Part shown: positions 47,301 through 57,039 of the stretch, in pieces | Position numbering within the stretch: the stretch's first letter is position 1 | Layout of the letters: each line of letters opens with the position of its first letter | Assembly: GCA_026874595.1 (NCBI GenBank) | Contig: CM049315.1 | Location: 8,180,664-8,244,663 of the forward strand | DNA from: Sipunculus nudus | Taxonomy: Eukaryota > Annelida > Sipuncula > Golfingiida > Sipunculidae | DNA: 64,000 nucleotides | Direction: 5' to 3' | Made by a program: the position numbers and the translations under genes | Notes under the pieces: generated by a model | Told to the model about the DNA's origin: nothing | The model's input: only the letters and a program-made list of their open reading frames with translations | The model's database searches: none

Positions 47301-49629
47301 CCAGATCAAAGAGCTGGTGCCTGGGTGTGAGGATTTTTAATTATCAAGATCGCATGCAACATCGGACAGAACCCCTCATTCTGAGTAGATTTTCCTCTCA
47401 TTATAACTCCATGCAAAAGAGTGAATAATTGAAACAGATTAAGTTTTATTTTGTTAATTTCTATCGACCGGATCAAATAGAGAAAATTTTAGCAAAAACA
47501 TATTTAATATCAGCATGCATTTAAGCATCATATTGGCCAGGTAATGATGAGCGTTATGTACCGCGACATGGAAGATACCAAAATAACATATTGTAACAAT
47601 AAAGCATACAGGCACAGAATGCCTGGCTGTAAATGAACGCATAAATACCCAGGCAAAGAACAATGGGATTTGCGAACTTATATCGACGAAGTATTAAATT
47701 GGTCAATTAAAAAACATAGTTTACAGATTTTACGTCAACATACAGACATCTATTGGGTTTTTCGGGTCCATTACGTCACCAAAGAAGGATTTTAAATATT
47801 GTCTCTCAAAGCACTCATGGTTAAATTAAGCATTATCTGGTTTGATTTAACAGAACCTGCAACCCTGGCTCACAGCAGACGACCATCTGTCTTAGTGCGC
47901 ATGCTCGTGGTAATGGTCTATTCCATTTTATTTTATTCTCTTTTCATTCAAGGTTGCGCGGTGCAAAGCCGACGGAGATTCTTTCAAAATCCTTGGTATA
48001 GACTTGGTTGTCACGGAAACTCATACGAGCTGCATGTGTGAGTGCAAGGTGAAGGAGAGCGACTGTAACCTGACCATTCACAGGCACGACCGTGACACTT
48101 GTCAGTGTAAATGTCACAACGCCGCTGACGCCACCAAGTGTAGCTCGGACCGGAAGTGGAACGGTACCACCTGCAGCTGCGAATGCAAAGATGTCTACCT
48201 CTGTCACAGAAGCGAATACTTCAGCCATGACACCTGCAGGTAAGGACAGACCATGTCGGTCACGTACACACCTGGACCAGTGGGTTCATGAAATTGAGAA
48301 TTTGCGCTTCCAGCCTATTACTGTTCAATGTTTTTTTTTTTTTTTTATTCAGCTTAGCCTTATGGGACAAAGACAGGTTTGTTTCAGTTTTAAAAAAACC
48401 TGAATTACCAATTTCAAAGCCGAAACAGTATTTAAAAGATCTTTCATAACAAACCTTGGATTGACAACTGAGCAGCATTTCTGAGTATTGATGTTTGCAA
48501 TTAGTATACGGAAAATCATCACAACGTCACATTTAGTTACATGAAACAGCATGTCATGTGAGAAATGACCAAAAGTTGATTTTGCTACCGAAACTTGTAA
48601 ATGGTTAGTGTGGAATTTTTTGTTGTTGTAAATTCCGATGATTTCATAGGTGCTTGTAGACGTTGATTATAGGTCAGCATTGGTTTACTTTAATTACATT
48701 TGTATCAATTCAATCCAGCGAAGAAAGGTCTGGTCACTTGGCTTATTTTGATCTACCAGTACTACAATTTTACACTAAAGTCTACTTTTAAAATGTTCCC
48801 TGATGGTTTGACACTATAAGGCGAGAAAATATTTTTGTTTATTCTCATTTCTAAAAATTAGGCCCGGAACCAGTGAAGAGAGAAATTAGTTTAAAAAAAC
48901 ATTAGAACGCGAAGTCTTATCAGTTGAAACAGGGCGAGCAATATGAACTTAATATTACTTAATAGGGACATTTCCTTGAAGTACTGTATATAAAAAGGTA
49001 TGGGTCACAGGTCAGAGCCTCATGTTTATCTAAAGGAAAAATGTGTGGCGCCACCTCTGTACCATGTCATTAGAATTACGCGAGATGAAGGGCTCGATTT
49101 ATAGAGGTTTAATGTCAAATCCGGTGCGAGACATTTCTAATTAAAATACATGTACTATCGCGTATTTCCTATACTCATTTTAAAGCGGCAATCGTCCATC
49201 TTAGTTGTGCAAGGCCAAAACCAGCATTGACTATGTATAATCGCATCCCTAGTCATCAGATTAAAACATACCCCACAAGGGTAGGCTCATTGCTTGTATG
49301 TTTACTTTTACTGATACTTCTTGGGGGTCGTTAATATAGAAGTAATCCTGTCTCAGTCTTAGTTAGGTAGATGTTGTACATATCTAAACATGTGCTATAT
49401 ATCACGCAGGTGCGAGGTAGCGAAACCTTCACCCCCTACAATTACAGACCCATGTGCCTTCAAAACCTGCGGCTTTGGCTACGTGAAGCAAGTTTATCGT
49501 GATTTGTGTCGCTGTGTGGTCGCTCCCAGACCCAGAAGACCGTGTCGCCGTCTACGCTACAGTCGGCGCCCCAACCGAAGAGGATCCAGTCTGCTGTCGT
49601 GCGCCCCCGGCCGGCGCTATAGGGGCTAA
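37871..49629 (+). CDS. Gene B: PDGF/VEGF-family growth factor, 285 aa, 5 recognised exons
   Basis: Tandem duplicate of gene A with the same predicted role as a secreted cystine-knot ligand. Exons: 37871-37936, 38750-38837, 43715-43911, 47953-48239, 49410-49629; 858 nt. Exon 2 (phase 1 out) joins exon 5-equivalent (phase 1 in) directly; no counterpart of the two linker exons of gene A was found in the 4.9-kb intron, though short ones could be missed. Residues 1-20 signal peptide, 23-51 charged segment, about 52-148 PDGF/VEGF domain with the shifted CGGCAC signature, then C-X-C-X-C repeats, and a very basic tail with extra cysteines ([25 protein letters not shown]) absent from gene A. The middle exons are almost identical to A while the ends differ, suggesting gene conversion or sharply uneven constraint. 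Confidence 0.88.
38750..38837 (+). CDS. Gene B exon 2: helical N-terminal segment
   Basis: Acceptor TTGACATTCAG, donor CAG|GTATGT, 88 nt as in gene A. Encodes [19 protein letters not shown] and a short end SSP. Much more diverged from its A partner than exons 5 and 6 are. Confidence 0.85.
39857..40350. repeat. 27-bp minisatellite, about 18 copies
   Basis: Unit CTCGGACATGGACTGGAACC plus TCAAGGA, in the second intron of gene B. As the unit is a multiple of three, it leaves long open frames in several registers on both strands ([27 protein letters not shown]). These are repeat artefacts, since they start outside any splice context and in noncoding DNA. Confidence 0.93.
40960..40994. repeat. (TA)n microsatellite
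   Basis: About 17 TA units inside the DNA element. Confidence 0.95.
41712..42628. mobile_element. 917-bp MITE with perfect 19-bp TIRs, flanked by TTAA
   Basis: Left TIR GGGGGAACATGACACTTTA at 41712-41730; right TIR its exact reverse complement at 42610-42628. TTAA lies directly outside both (41708-41711 and 42629-42632). A TTAA target duplication is the hallmark of piggyBac-type insertion. No transposase frame inside, so it would depend on an enzyme supplied elsewhere. Confidence 0.85.
42993..43029. repeat. (TA)n microsatellite
   Basis: TA repeats with one CA interruption near 42999, in gene B intron 2. Confidence 0.9.
43268..43606 (-). other. Unrecognised open frame antisense to gene B intron 2
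   Basis: 112 codons, starting ATG-GCC-CTC at 43606 and reading [19 protein letters not shown]. It sits in an island of more balanced base composition between AT-rich flanks. No domain, signal peptide or splice context is recognised. It could be a fragment of an unidentified mobile element or a nested gene exon. Confidence 0.2.
43654..43707. repeat. (TATTA)n pentanucleotide repeat touching a splice acceptor
   Basis: About 11 units ending 7 bp before the exon 5 acceptor of gene B, replacing a normal polypyrimidine tract. A short relic (ATATTATATTATATTAC) lies about 100 bp before the homologous gene A exon, so the repeat was probably seeded before the duplication. Confidence 0.9.
43715..43911 (+). 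CDS. Gene B exon 5-equivalent: first half of the cystine knot
   Basis: Acceptor GACTTCAG, donor CAG|GTAAGG, 197 nt, phase 1 in and 0 out. [31 protein letters not shown] and ECVP are identical to gene A; differences cluster at the two ends of the exon. Confidence 0.95.
44030..47470. repeat. 1.35-kb higher-order tandem repeat, about 2.5 units, in gene B intron
   Basis: TCTCGAAAAAGATTCTTCAT occurs at about 44050, 45392 and 46742. Each unit contains several diverged sub-repeats of roughly 280-340 bp (CTTGGTCTTCCCCATAACCT type near 44870, 45200, 46220 and 46550), a (TCTG)n tract, a CA/C-rich stretch with poly-C, and a conserved stretch CTGAATGCGTACCTTCCTGT. Pro/Thr-rich and Cys/Gly-rich frames repeated in each unit are artefacts. 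Confidence 0.9.
47953..48239 (+). CDS. Gene B exon 6-equivalent: end of knot and C-X-C-X-C repeats
   Basis: Acceptor TTTTCATTCAAG, donor AG|GTAAGG, 287 nt as in gene A. A central stretch of about 155 bp (from AAGGTGAAGGAGAGCGACTG onward) differs from A at only about 5 sites, while the first 95 bp and last 40 bp are well diverged. Confidence 0.95.
48240..49409 (+). other. Gene B last intron
   Basis: 1170 bp with no recognised element apart from a T17 run near 48331. Confidence 0.6.
49410..49629 (+). CDS. Gene B exon 7-equivalent: Cys-rich end and basic tail
   Basis: Acceptor ATATCACGCAG, stop TAA at 49627. [24 protein letters not shown] and LCRCVVAP match the gene A frame, then a shorter Arg-rich tail with two additional cysteines. 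63 nt shorter than the A exon. Confidence 0.92.
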
Positions 49630-49739
49630 AATAGGATTTTTTTAACAAGATAAAGACTTTAATCCAGTTCCTGCAGTTTATTTTATTGAAATTTAAGAAG
49701 TCAGGGCAACTCCAAGCATGCGCTCTTACCGAGCAGTAA

Positions 49740-49745
49740 AATAAA
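49740..49745 (+). promoter_or_regulatory. Polyadenylation signal of gene B
   Basis: AATAAA 111 bp after the stop codon, about the same spacing as in gene A. Confidence 0.65.
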
Positions 49746-51248
49746 GCCCTACCGGTTGTACAATAATGCTTGTTTTTCTTAAGACCAACAGGTGGCGCTA
49801 GATATTAGCATTTTATCCGAACAATGGACTAAACAAAAACAGATATCTGTATGCAGTAAAACCTTTATAATGTTGGAAGTCCTGGGTATGGACTTCTACG
49901 AAGTTTCGTTCAACAGTTTAACTTAGTGCAACATGTAGTAGTTATTTCAGTATGTCTGAATGTGGTTCCTCTATCTCTGTAAACTATAAAACTTTAGTGC
50001 CAGACCATAGAGCATTCTAACAGTTGTTTCATAACAATAATCATATATTAGGCATCGTATTTTGATTATACAGTATAAAATTAAAATACAGGTATGAACT
50101 TAATCCTCGTGCCTTTATTACACTGACACCGAAAATTTCGTCATCATAAAACTTATACATTCATATACATTTTGTGCAAACTCAGGTGTATTCAAAATGA
50201 AATATGAATAATGAAAACTAAACTATTTTACGGACTGTATTTTATATCTATGTGTGTGAGATTTTTTATCTTATTGTCGTAGTTTGAACCTGATGTAAAA
50301 CAAAATAAAATAACTTTAAAGATTTGCATTTAATGCAATCGATGAAATGTGGTAGACACGTGTGATCATGCACAGCCCTCCCCGGGAGACCTCTAAGGCC
50401 AAAAAAAAAATAAAAGGTATGGTTCTCAAGCACCGCCCGCGTCAATTTTAACACCCCCCCCCCCCCCATCAAAAAAATTTTTTTTTATCTTTCAAGAAGA
50501 TAAAATAGTACAATTAATGTAGTGCTTTTACCTGTTTAGCAAAAAAAATCTGTTATTTTCATGCTTTTCCTTGATCATGTGACATTTTTATCGAAACATA
50601 CAAAAAAGGTCAAAAATAAAACTCCGCCCGCCCAAACTGATTTCTGAAAAAAGTGCCTTAGAAACATACTTTTTTTTTTTATTTTGGCATAATGTAAAAA
50701 ATCATTCCGCAAACAGGACGACATGTCTTACAGTTCGTATCACGCTAAATGATTAGAGACTGGTCAGCTGATCCGGGTGTATGAACCAGAAACGCAAATT
50801 TATGTAAACAAGACAGTGCTAAGTCTGCCCTTGTCCTTGACAATCGACAAAATTAACGTTCGTGATTTTTGACAAAGCGCTGTGCGAAAGAAGAACATTC
50901 GATAAGCTTCAATTATTACTAAAATACATTTTCGTAAGGAAAAGACGCTATTTCAGTTGATTAAGTTTGATTATTTGTGACGTCATACCTTCTGCAGACA
51001 AATTACTTTTTTAATATTAACGTATAAAAACCACATATTTTACCTAAAATAACTCTTCTTTTTGTCTATCATATCATACAACAAGATTCTAACATATTAT
51101 GATGACCCTGTAAATATCAATTAATGTTATATGTTTTAAACTCCTATTTCCGATATGAAATTTCGTCTCTATGTGCCAAGTTCGAATAACAGGCGACAGG
51201 TGTCGAATTTGGTCCATGTTTCACGGTCGATGTGTGTCGCTGACCAGT
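49746..51248. other. Intergenic region between the tails of genes B and C
   Basis: No gene recognised. C14 run near 50453-50467 and A/T runs. On the minus strand AATAAA at 50678-50683 (read as TTTATT on +) is a possible polyadenylation signal for gene C, about 565 bp past its stop. Confidence 0.45.
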
Positions 51249-51276
51249 TCATTCGTCCTCGGGCGGTCGCTTACAT
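51249..51276 (-). CDS. Gene C last coding exon, 28 nt
   Basis: Minus-strand acceptor TTTTTGTTTCAG, then A completing the split Arg codon, then CKRPPEDE and stop TGA (51249-51251). It joins in the same phase (2) and at the same Cys-Arg-Cys position as exon 7 of A and B, which supports it despite its small size. Confidence 0.7.
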
Positions 51277-51474
51277 CTGAAACAAAAATGCCTTTTTAAA
51301 ACAATTTCATTGGATAAAATTTAATCACTCATTATATTTATACATTTTTAGCAGAAATCAATCGAAAATTTCGTTTAAATTTTTTTTAATAAACGAAGTT
51401 TTCACTGGCATTTCATGTGCATTGATAACAAAATGCAATGCTTTCTGGTCGAGACATCTTGTTATATCTTTTTC

Positions 51475-51555
<81 letters not shown>

Positions 51556-52830
51556 CGAGAGAGAGAGAGAGAGAGAGATAGAGAGAGAGAGGGGGGGGAT
51601 GAAAGATTTTGGGTGTGATCGTTTTGAAGTAAAGAAGAACAACTGACCGACATCGGTGGCGGGTACGGTCAGCCTCTGTTGAACAGTCCACTCGAGACCG
51701 ACACACACAGCTGCACGTCTCTTCGTTCCAAATCTCGTGGTCTGGGCACGTGATACGAGATTTGCAGTGACATGAGCAGTCCTCCTTTGAAAACGTGTGT
51801 AGTTTAGGATCACAGTCCGTTGGCTTTTTAATGCACTGACAAGAACACCTGTTGTGACGCAGCAGACTGACCTCGCGGTATCCAATCATATCGAACTTCT
51901 CGCTGTCCCGTTTCATCACGAGAACCTGTAAGGCCAATAATGTGTTTGTGAGAGAAATAAATAACCTTAAAGTATAATTAATCACTTTAAAAAAATATTA
52001 ACTTGCCTTCAGTGTAAAACAAATTATTGATAAGAATGTTTACCTTTTGTAATACCCATGCCATTCAGGGTCCTGATCCAAACTCTTGGTGTGTTAAAAA
52101 ATATATAACAATATAATTACCACATAATCATGTTTAATATACAAGCTTTCTCAAGTACTCTTCTCCTTATTTCAGCCTCGAGTTATTTACATACTCGGTC
52201 TCGAATACTCAAGTTCTCCTTTCTAGCTGTTTCAGAACCTCTCATCTACTTACTTTATACTTATGATAATCGATGTAATCACTGTCAGGCTGACAGCTCA
52301 GGCCCCCTCCGCAGCAGCCCTGCCCGCAGCGCGGGACCTCAACACAGCTCGGGTGGTGAAACTCGCCTGCGTTAGAGGGCGCTGGCACTCTCACCAGTGT
52401 CGGCCGAGGTTTGCATTGATTAAGATATCCAAAAATTTGGGTCATAACATCTTGCGCTATTTAAAACAAATAAAAAGGCGAAAAGATAAAACAGTAAACA
52501 ACATGCAAGGAATCTTAAGTTTCGTAAAGGTAATATTTCTAATTTGCCTTAGTAACTTAGTGATTTGTCAGACGAGAAAGGCGTGTATTTGGTCAAACAA
52601 AAGAATGTATGTGGACAAATATTATACAAATTATCATCAGCATAACAAAATAACTTCACAAACAGCCTGAAAGGAGCATGATAAATAATGTATCATCACT
52701 TATACTCTCCTTCTTATACATGAAGCCTGGAGCGTTATATTATATTATTGCCAAAAAATAAGCAAGAATATTCACTTACTCATAGGTTTGATGGCATCAT
52801 CCTGTTTCCTCCTCGGTAACACTGTCATTC
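51249..52830 (-). CDS. Gene C: diverged PDGF/VEGF-family paralog, 5' end unresolved
   Basis: Exons on the minus strand: 52780-52830, 52254-52456, 51648-51925, 51249-51276; phases (1-1, 1-0, 0-2, 2-stop) match the gene A pattern exactly. The 185 recognised residues hold the knot segments NQCKPRPTLV, HPSCVEVPRCGQGCCGGGLSC and HNRCSCQC, then CDP...EDCSCHC, CPD...ETCSCVC and CST...HRCRC repeats. The signature is CGQGCC, displaced relative to both canonical CGGCC and the CGGCAC of A and B. The protein ends in CKRPPEDE, so the basic tail of A and B is missing. An upstream signal-peptide exon is expected but not found; a 34-nt exon at 55661-55694 is phase-compatible. It is tail-to-tail with gene B, an inverted older duplicate. 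Confidence 0.82.
51478..51590. repeat. (TA)n and (GA)n compound microsatellite
   Basis: TA repeats to about 51552, then GA repeats, then a G9 run. It lies in a gene C intron, about 60 bp from the exon 51648-51925. Confidence 0.95.
51648..51925 (-). CDS. Gene C exon with end of knot and C-X-C-X-C repeats
   Basis: Acceptor CCTTACAG, donor CG|GTCAGT, 278 nt, phase 0 in and 2 out. Begins VLVMKRDSEKFDMIGYREV and lacks the extra cysteine that A and B have at residue 4 of this exon. Confidence 0.93.
52254..52456 (-). CDS. Gene C exon with first half of the cystine knot
   Basis: Acceptor TTTTAAATAG, donor AAA|GTAAGT, 203 nt (A and B: 197), phase 1 in and 0 out. Knot cysteines in NQC, PSC, PRC, QGCC and LSC. 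Confidence 0.9.
52780..52830 (-). CDS. Gene C upstream linker exon, 51 nt
   Basis: Acceptor TTTCAATTTGTAG and donor ATGA|GTAAGT, phase 1 in and out, like the linker exons of gene A. Encodes MTVLPRRKQDDAIKPM. The in-frame ATG is unlikely to be the true start because no signal peptide follows. Confidence 0.6.
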
Positions 52831-52896
52831 CTACAAATTGAAAGAACATTTCACTTCTCACACACACTCTAACACACACACGTTTGTATTATATAC

Positions 52897-52901
<5 letters not shown>

Positions 52902-52952
<51 letters not shown>
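52902..52952. repeat. (TA)n microsatellite
   Basis: About 25 TA units just upstream of the gene C linker exon. Confidence 0.95.
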
Positions 52953-52954
<2 letters not shown>

Positions 52955-54162
52955 GACTTGTCATCCTGGTATTTGCACGACTCTAAAATCATATTGCATG
53001 AACGTTTTTCATATTGTCTGTTGATGTCATAAGACCAGTGACGGGGAGTCATCCACTATTGTGTTCAAGGGGCCTAATCAATAAAGCATGTTGAATTAAT
53101 ACTAAAAATAGCTTCTTCCCTTTCAAACAAAATTTATCCCTGCCAAAAAAATGCCCTGAAACCGTCTGCTTTCTCCTGTAAACAAGTGTTAATAACATTA
53201 GACCGGGCGCGATTTCAAGTGTCAATATTAACACAGCGCGTGGGACTCTGTGCATTGCTGAGCCAAAAAAAAAAAAAAAAAAAAGAAAACTCTTTATAAA
53301 GCAAAAATGAACTGATAGTGTGAAAGAATAGGCATAATATTGCTCCAGTTTAGTCCCTTTGTAAAAGAAGCAGTTCAGTGAACTCTTTAATTTTGTGGGA
53401 TAGGCCTACAGTTGTGAACAGTTGAAGTAAAGCTTAATTGTTAATGAAAACAACGGGTCCTGAATAGGTTATACAATATATGCACGACCAGTTGATTACG
53501 TCTGTTATACTTATTCCAGCTGGCTTTGTCTTAGCCAAAATTGGTTACCTAAATGTGTAAAAACTACACCCAGTCATACTCATTAGGTGACAATACAAAA
53601 TCTTTCATATCTCAAACACTTAAATAGAGAAAATAGAGTAAAAACGGTTCAGTTGGTTTAAGTTTATTTTTCATTTTTGGTTATGAATGTACATAATTTC
53701 GCACTCTGTTAATGCGGTCTTTGATTGAAGGTGAGTGAGTCCGTCAATATCTTTTTAATAAGAATTTACAAAGAAGAATGGAAGGCCCTGATTGCACAAA
53801 CAGAACAAATAGTTCAGAAACATTGTTAACGATTTTCCGTTGGCCCTTCAATGTCGCTCTTGCACCGAAAAATTAAATTTGTAATTGTTCAGATTGCTTT
53901 CACAAAGTGGCAGCACTACACTCTTCTGAATGAAATTGCTCTGCAGCGTGCTTGCGTTTATAATTTTTTTTTTTGAGTTTCATTAATTTTAGTACAAATC
54001 TATTATTTCAGCATAGGCTTTGGATAATATCTAATAACAGTGGTAAGATATTACATACTTGTATCCTTCCTATGCTTTTTATGTTTTCTATTTTTTTTTA
54101 GATTTCTATAAATATTTAATTTTTTTTGGCGTAACGTTTTGGTTCAGTGGGAATGACCTTAC

Positions 54163-54336
54163 CTCTCTGAGAGTGAATGAGGAGCAAAGGAAGCAGTCGT
54201 CGCAACCTGTTCGTCAGTTTTCTCTGAGACTTCGATTTTACGCATGCGCACTTTAACGCACCGTCCTGGACCCACGTCTTGATGCCATCACGTGACCCAA
54301 AAGACTCGCATTTTTTAAAGCATCTGATCAGCAGAG
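54163..54336. promoter_or_regulatory. Candidate bidirectional promoter
   Basis: A GC-richer patch with the NRF1-like core GCATGCGC (about 54242) and CACGTGAC (about 54290) is flanked by outward-facing donor sites: AGAGAG|GTAAGG on the minus strand (exon end 54163) and AGCAGAG|GTAAGT on the plus strand (exon end 54336). The minus-strand product would leave in phase 1 in the frame ending LLLIHSQRG, compatible with the gene C linker exon. Confidence 0.25.
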
Positions 54337-55660
54337 GTAAGTCTGTGAACAAAATACAATGTATTGTTGAAGTTAAAGCCAGACTGAATATCAGTTAAAA
54401 GTCTACACCAACGTTTAACTTAAATTCTGATTACTGACGATTTGGGAACTGTTGCACTTAACTAAATAAAGTCATATTTACATCTAGTAGCCGCTTGAGA
54501 GGTATTGCTTATGGTGAATCCTGAAACAGGATTATTGTTATGTACCACATTTTCTTGTCAATGCCACATTGTTTATAAACTGAATCATACTTCAATCTTT
54601 AAAACTGCCATGAAAATATCTGTTTCAAAGTTGGCGATCCATTCTAACGTATGGAGAATGTACAAAGAAATGGTACGCCGTACGAATGTCTTATTTTCAC
54701 GTTATGTGGATCACTGAATGGACACGAGATGGCGCTGCGAGGCAGACTTGGCATTACCTTCATTAATAATGAGAACATTTTTGAGGTTCCCCGTTTTAAT
54801 GTTACATTTATAGCAAAGGAAATCAAGTCAGATCGCCGGCTTAAGCTCTTCAAGTTTCCTACAGCAAACTACCTCTATAACTAACAAAACAAAGGCTTAA
54901 ACGAAAAAAATAAATCTTCGTAAAATAAGTTGAAGGATGACGGGGATAATGACGTTGCAAGACAAGTAACGAACTTTTCCATGATCCAAAATGGAGACTT
55001 AGTAAATTCTAACAGAGGGGCCCCAGTATATCCCAAAGTAAAAATTAGAAAAGTTGTCTTAGACTTCATGTATATCTCCATCATTACCCTGATCAAACTG
55101 TTCTACCATACTGAAAATATGTGTGCCCCAAGGCTGGATGACAGACGTGCTCTGCATCAAAGGTGGCCCTTAATACCAGAAAAATGGCTCTGGCCCTCGG
55201 CCTGGATAAAGAAACTGTCCAATCTATTGTTATAGCCACACCGGTCGGGTGTAGCCTATGCAATGGGGAATACCCCGGAGTTCAAGTTTAATGCATCTGT
55301 TTAAAAGTCGGAAAATCCACGTAGAGCCGCTTTAAATATGCAAGAAAATCTGGTAAATCATTTGTGTGAGTGATTTTTCCTCTATTCACTTTGGTAGACA
55401 CTTTATATTTATTACTGCGAAACGGAAACGATGTAAATTTAATTAGTAATTTTGTTCAAACGTATCCCCCAAAGTTTCTACACATTCAAGGCACGCCACA
55501 TAAGTGGCTTTTACGGTTTTTGTACTGAAACATCTGCCGATTGTCATTTGACACCTGATTTTGGCGGGAAAGTAAATCCAAGCTACGCAAGATTTCACTG
55601 GAGAAGGACGTTGACAAACGTTCACATCCACAAAAACAAACAAGTTTAAGCATTTCTTAC

Positions 55661-55694
55661 CAGCCTCCTCTGGAAGTTGTTTCTGTTTCTTCCC
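55661..55694 (-). CDS. Possible gene C exon, 34 nt
   Basis: Acceptor GACGCTTTTTCAG and donor CTG|GTAAGA on the minus strand; phase 0 in and 1 out, exactly the phases of exon 2 in A and B. Encodes GKKQKQLPEEA plus a split codon. Without transcript data the call rests on splice sites and phase. Confidence 0.35.
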
Positions 55695-57039
55695 CTGAAA
55701 AAGCGTCTTTATTTTATGTCTTATGTATATGCCTGCCTGGTGTTTTTACAAAGTTCCCCTATTATCGCCATCTTCCGCCTGGCCCTGACCGGGGTCTCAT
55801 GTGAATGTTCTTCAAAATGTAATCAATTCTTGAGAAGAATTACCAGGATTAAAAGCAAGAAATTTTTGTAGACGTTGTTTTCAGACACTTAATTGTGGGA
55901 AAAATATGGTTGGCCACAATAAATATACTTTATTGTCATGTTAAGCAGACAGAAGACTTTCACACCACTTTGCTGGGAACTAATAATTTCAATAACTAAT
56001 ATTCCTTCTATGTCCACGAAACTACTATTAATTTTTTAATAGTTAAAGAACAAATTTACATAGCATTGGTAGCATCAGCATAATCTTTAGTTGGCAATTT
56101 TCTTTCTTCGAAAAAATTAAATCATTCTGATAATACCCATTTTACTTAAATTTCCAGTATTCGTGTAATTTTCTTTAATACTAAAGAAAATATAACAGAT
56201 TAACATTTTAACATGTTTTTTCCCCTTAATTTTTGAAAATGCAATGACACATGCAATACAGGTTCAGCCATGTGAACACAACTTGCGTTCGTGGCTGCGA
56301 ACTATAATTTTTAATTAGGTCAAGTTAAAATTCATGTAGGCCAAGTAAAAGCTAGATGTTACTTGCCCGCCTGGGCTAGTGTTTTCAAAAGTTAAAGTCG
56401 AACCTCATCATGTATCGCCAATGTCCGAAAAGTTAGCTGGCACTCAAACTTGTCTTGCTAGATAACCCTGGTCCTATCTTACAATGATATGGTACACCTA
56501 TATGGATAGCCAGGTTTATTATGGAAATATTCAGCTTATCCACAACTTTGACGGATTGTTCCTTTGGTGTCATACCTTTTCAGTAAAGTTGAGTGAACAA
56601 ATAAACTGAATAAGCACGATGAAATGTATACCTCGCAACCTAGGGGAGGTATATCTTGTAATATGTATATCATTATTATTCATCCTGCATATGGAGCGTT
56701 TTAGGTATCATTGAAAAGAACAATGTATTTTTTGCATACTTCTAGACCAAGTTTCATAAACAAGATCACACCCGACCTATGCCGAGTACGTTCATTGTTG
56801 TAGTCAACACTAGTTCCTGTCATGATACACCTCGTCATTAAACTTCTGCAGTGTTTATACTCAGTATATGACAAAAGTGGCGACGTGGAGAAGAATTGTG
56901 AAAATTTTGTGCACGAACACTAATGGACTCTTATGCTTGTCACTAGTTGACGGTTGCGCTGAATGCGCCTATTATCGCCCTTTCTCATTGTCAACATGGC
57001 TTAGTCCGGAGGTGTGTTTGGTTTTACCATGCCAATGTT

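Larger units (their letters stand above)
53053..56877. other. No firmly supported gene (possible gene C 5' region)
   Basis: Open frames at 54505-54884 and 54930-55235 (+) and 54116-54352 (-) have no recognised domains. The stretch would hold the long 5' intron of gene C if 55661-55694 is its exon. A 3' LTR-like or 5' LTR-like sequence preceding 56878 could not be confirmed. Confidence 0.35.

Noticed and set aside
44319-47330. Pro/Thr-rich and Cys/Gly-rich frames near the poly-C tracts
   Set aside because: They recur identically in each higher-order unit and depend on CA, C and TCTG runs.
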